From Bacteroidia bacterium (lineage in GTDB: Bacteria > Bacteroidota > Bacteroidia > Bacteroidales > UBA932), in contig JAGKTT010000079.1 of NCBI GenBank assembly GCA_021153285.1, forward strand, positions 1 to 6,353: a DNA stretch of 6,353 nt, written 5' to 3'. The position numbers and the translations under genes are program-made. The notes beneath the pieces were generated by a model that was not told where the DNA came from, ran no database searches, and saw only the letters and a list, made by a program, of their open reading frames with translations. Positions 5,511-6,353 of the stretch are shown here, one piece after another; positions within the stretch are counted from its first letter, which is position 1, and every line of letters starts with the position of its first letter.

Positions 5511-6353
5511 ATGAACAATCATAAAGTACGGTTCCTGTGCCTTTTCTTCCTGACATGCCTATGTCTTTTCTCTTGTTCCAATGAATCTGGCTCTGAACAG
5601 GGTGGAAACTTGCAGAATGCGGCAGATCAGAATCTTCTCCGTTCCATGGAACTGGTGGATGCGGCGGTGGGAAACTATTTCTCCAACGAGTCCATGTCTA
5701 TGGCCAGATATTATAATCCATATACTCAAGTATCCTCTCAGGAGAGAGCCAGTGTGTGGATGTATACTAGTGCCATTGAGGCTGTGAATTCCATCCTGAA
5801 GGCCTTAAAGACGCAAAGTGACCTCGGATATACGGCGCTGTATGACCAGCACCATGTCAGGTATGTCCAGCTGCTGGAGAAGCTGTTTGACGGTCTTCAA
5901 TATTATAAAGGATCTTTCCGGCTTGTTTCATATACCCAGACCAGGGAATGGTCTGTGTACGCTGTCAATCGTGCCGGTGCTCCCGGAACTGCTGACGTCA
6001 GCGGTATCCTTAACGTGTATGATGACCAACAATGGCTGGTGAGGGAACTCCTGGAATCATATCATCTCACTGGAAACAGAGAATATCTGGATGAAGCGGA
6101 ATATCTGGCTCAGTATGTCCTTGACGGTTGGGACTGCACGTTGGATTCCGCTGGAAAGGAATACGGCGGAATCACATGGGGACCTGGATATGTCTCTAAG
6201 CATTCATGCAGCAACGGTCCGTTCGTGAGTCCTCTTGTGTGGCTGTACGAGATCTATAAGGATAGTGAAGCAACAGTAACGTATGGTTACATCAAGCCCG
6301 ATAAGTCTCGTGCATCAAAGACAGTCAAGAAATCGGAATATTATCTGGAATTT
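5511..6353 (+). CDS. Lipoprotein glycosidase resembling GH76 (alpha-1,6-mannanase type), 3' partial
   Basis: The frame starts at ATG 5511, the first start after an in-frame TAA at 5505-5507, and stays open to the window end (281 residues seen). Residues 1-22 are a lipoprotein signal: basic start, cysteine-rich hydrophobic core, lipobox LFSC with Cys22. The body has the alternating amphipathic helices of an (alpha/alpha)6 barrel. GH76-like features are YDDQQW (Y170-W175, Asp171-Asp172 as the paired catalytic-type aspartates), then LLESYHLTGNREYLDEAEYLA, GGITWGP (219-225), and CSNGPFVSPLVWLYEIY (from Cys233). Family members cleave alpha-1,6-linked mannan backbones, in Bacteroidota typically at the surface or in the periplasm. 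GH76 proteins are usually about 350-500 residues, so much of the barrel lies beyond the window. Related (alpha/alpha)6 families (GH88/GH105, GH125) share the general pattern, so family is likelier than exact substrate. The gene lies 65 bp after the lipoprotein gene, across a terminator, and may be expressed by read-through. Confidence 0.72.
   Translation, partial: MNNHKVRFLCLFFLTCLCLFSCSNESGSEQGGNLQNAADQNLLRSMELVDAAVGNYFSNESMSMARYYNPYTQVSSQERASVWMYTSAIEAVNSILKALKTQSDLGYTALYDQHHVRYVQLLEKLFDGLQYYKGSFRLVSYTQTREWSVYAVNRAGAPGTADVSGILNVYDDQQWLVRELLESYHLTGNREYLDEAEYLAQYVLDGWDCTLDSAGKEYGGITWGPGYVSKHSCSNGPFVSPLVWLYEIYKDSEATVTYGYIKPDKSRASKTVKKSEYYLEF

Noticed and set aside
5581..6042. Short plus-strand frames within the glycosidase gene
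   Set aside because: They are out of frame with the continuous GH76-like reading frame from 5511 that carries the lipobox and DD motif.
1..6353. CRISPR array, tRNA or rRNA genes
   Set aside because: No regularly spaced repeats and no recognisable tRNA or rRNA sequence were seen on either strand.

Overview
The window looks like a piece of a gut-type Bacteroidota (Bacteroidales) genome. The evidence is two lipoproteins with short SS-C or FS-C lipoboxes, a TAnnTTTG-type promoter box, start codons with A/T-rich leaders and no good Shine-Dalgarno, an InlB-type (Listeria-Bacteroides) repeat, and carboxypeptidase-regulatory-like domains. I cannot name a genus from the sequence alone.

Layout. (1) 1-645 is the C-terminal end of a secreted or surface protein with glycine-rich beta-helix-type repeats and one terminal InlB-type repeat. 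(2) 646-1180 is an intergenic region. It holds the left end of a decayed IS150-like (IS3 family) insertion sequence on the minus strand (about 667-921), a GC-rich imperfect hairpin (931-968), and an AT-rich putative control region just before the next gene. (3) 1181-3676 encodes an 831-residue one-component transmembrane regulator: signal peptide, LamG-like domain, kelch-type propeller, one membrane span, then a cytoplasmic OmpR/SARP-type winged helix followed by a BTAD-like helical domain. (4) 3763-5445 encodes a lipoprotein with two carboxypeptidase-regulatory-like domains and a duplicated C-terminal module of unknown type. (5) A strong intrinsic terminator lies at 5463-5497. (6) 5511 to the window end is the 5' part of a lipoprotein glycosidase resembling GH76 (alpha-1,6-mannanase type), including a DD catalytic-type motif.

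Working model (inference). The regulator reads a periplasmic signal, possibly a glycan or envelope component, and controls the adjacent lipoprotein gene and perhaps the glycosidase. The regulator and lipoprotein upstream regions share an AATTAATCGC word and several AATTAAT heptamers, and a perfect 10-bp inverted repeat sits at the regulator's own putative promoter. No SusC/SusD pair is visible, so this is either a small accessory glycan locus or the edge of a larger one extending to the right.

The most notable item is the regulator. It puts its SARP-like DNA-binding part at the C-terminus, behind a membrane span and a large extracytoplasmic sensor. This is the reverse of the ToxR/CadC arrangement and involves no histidine kinase.
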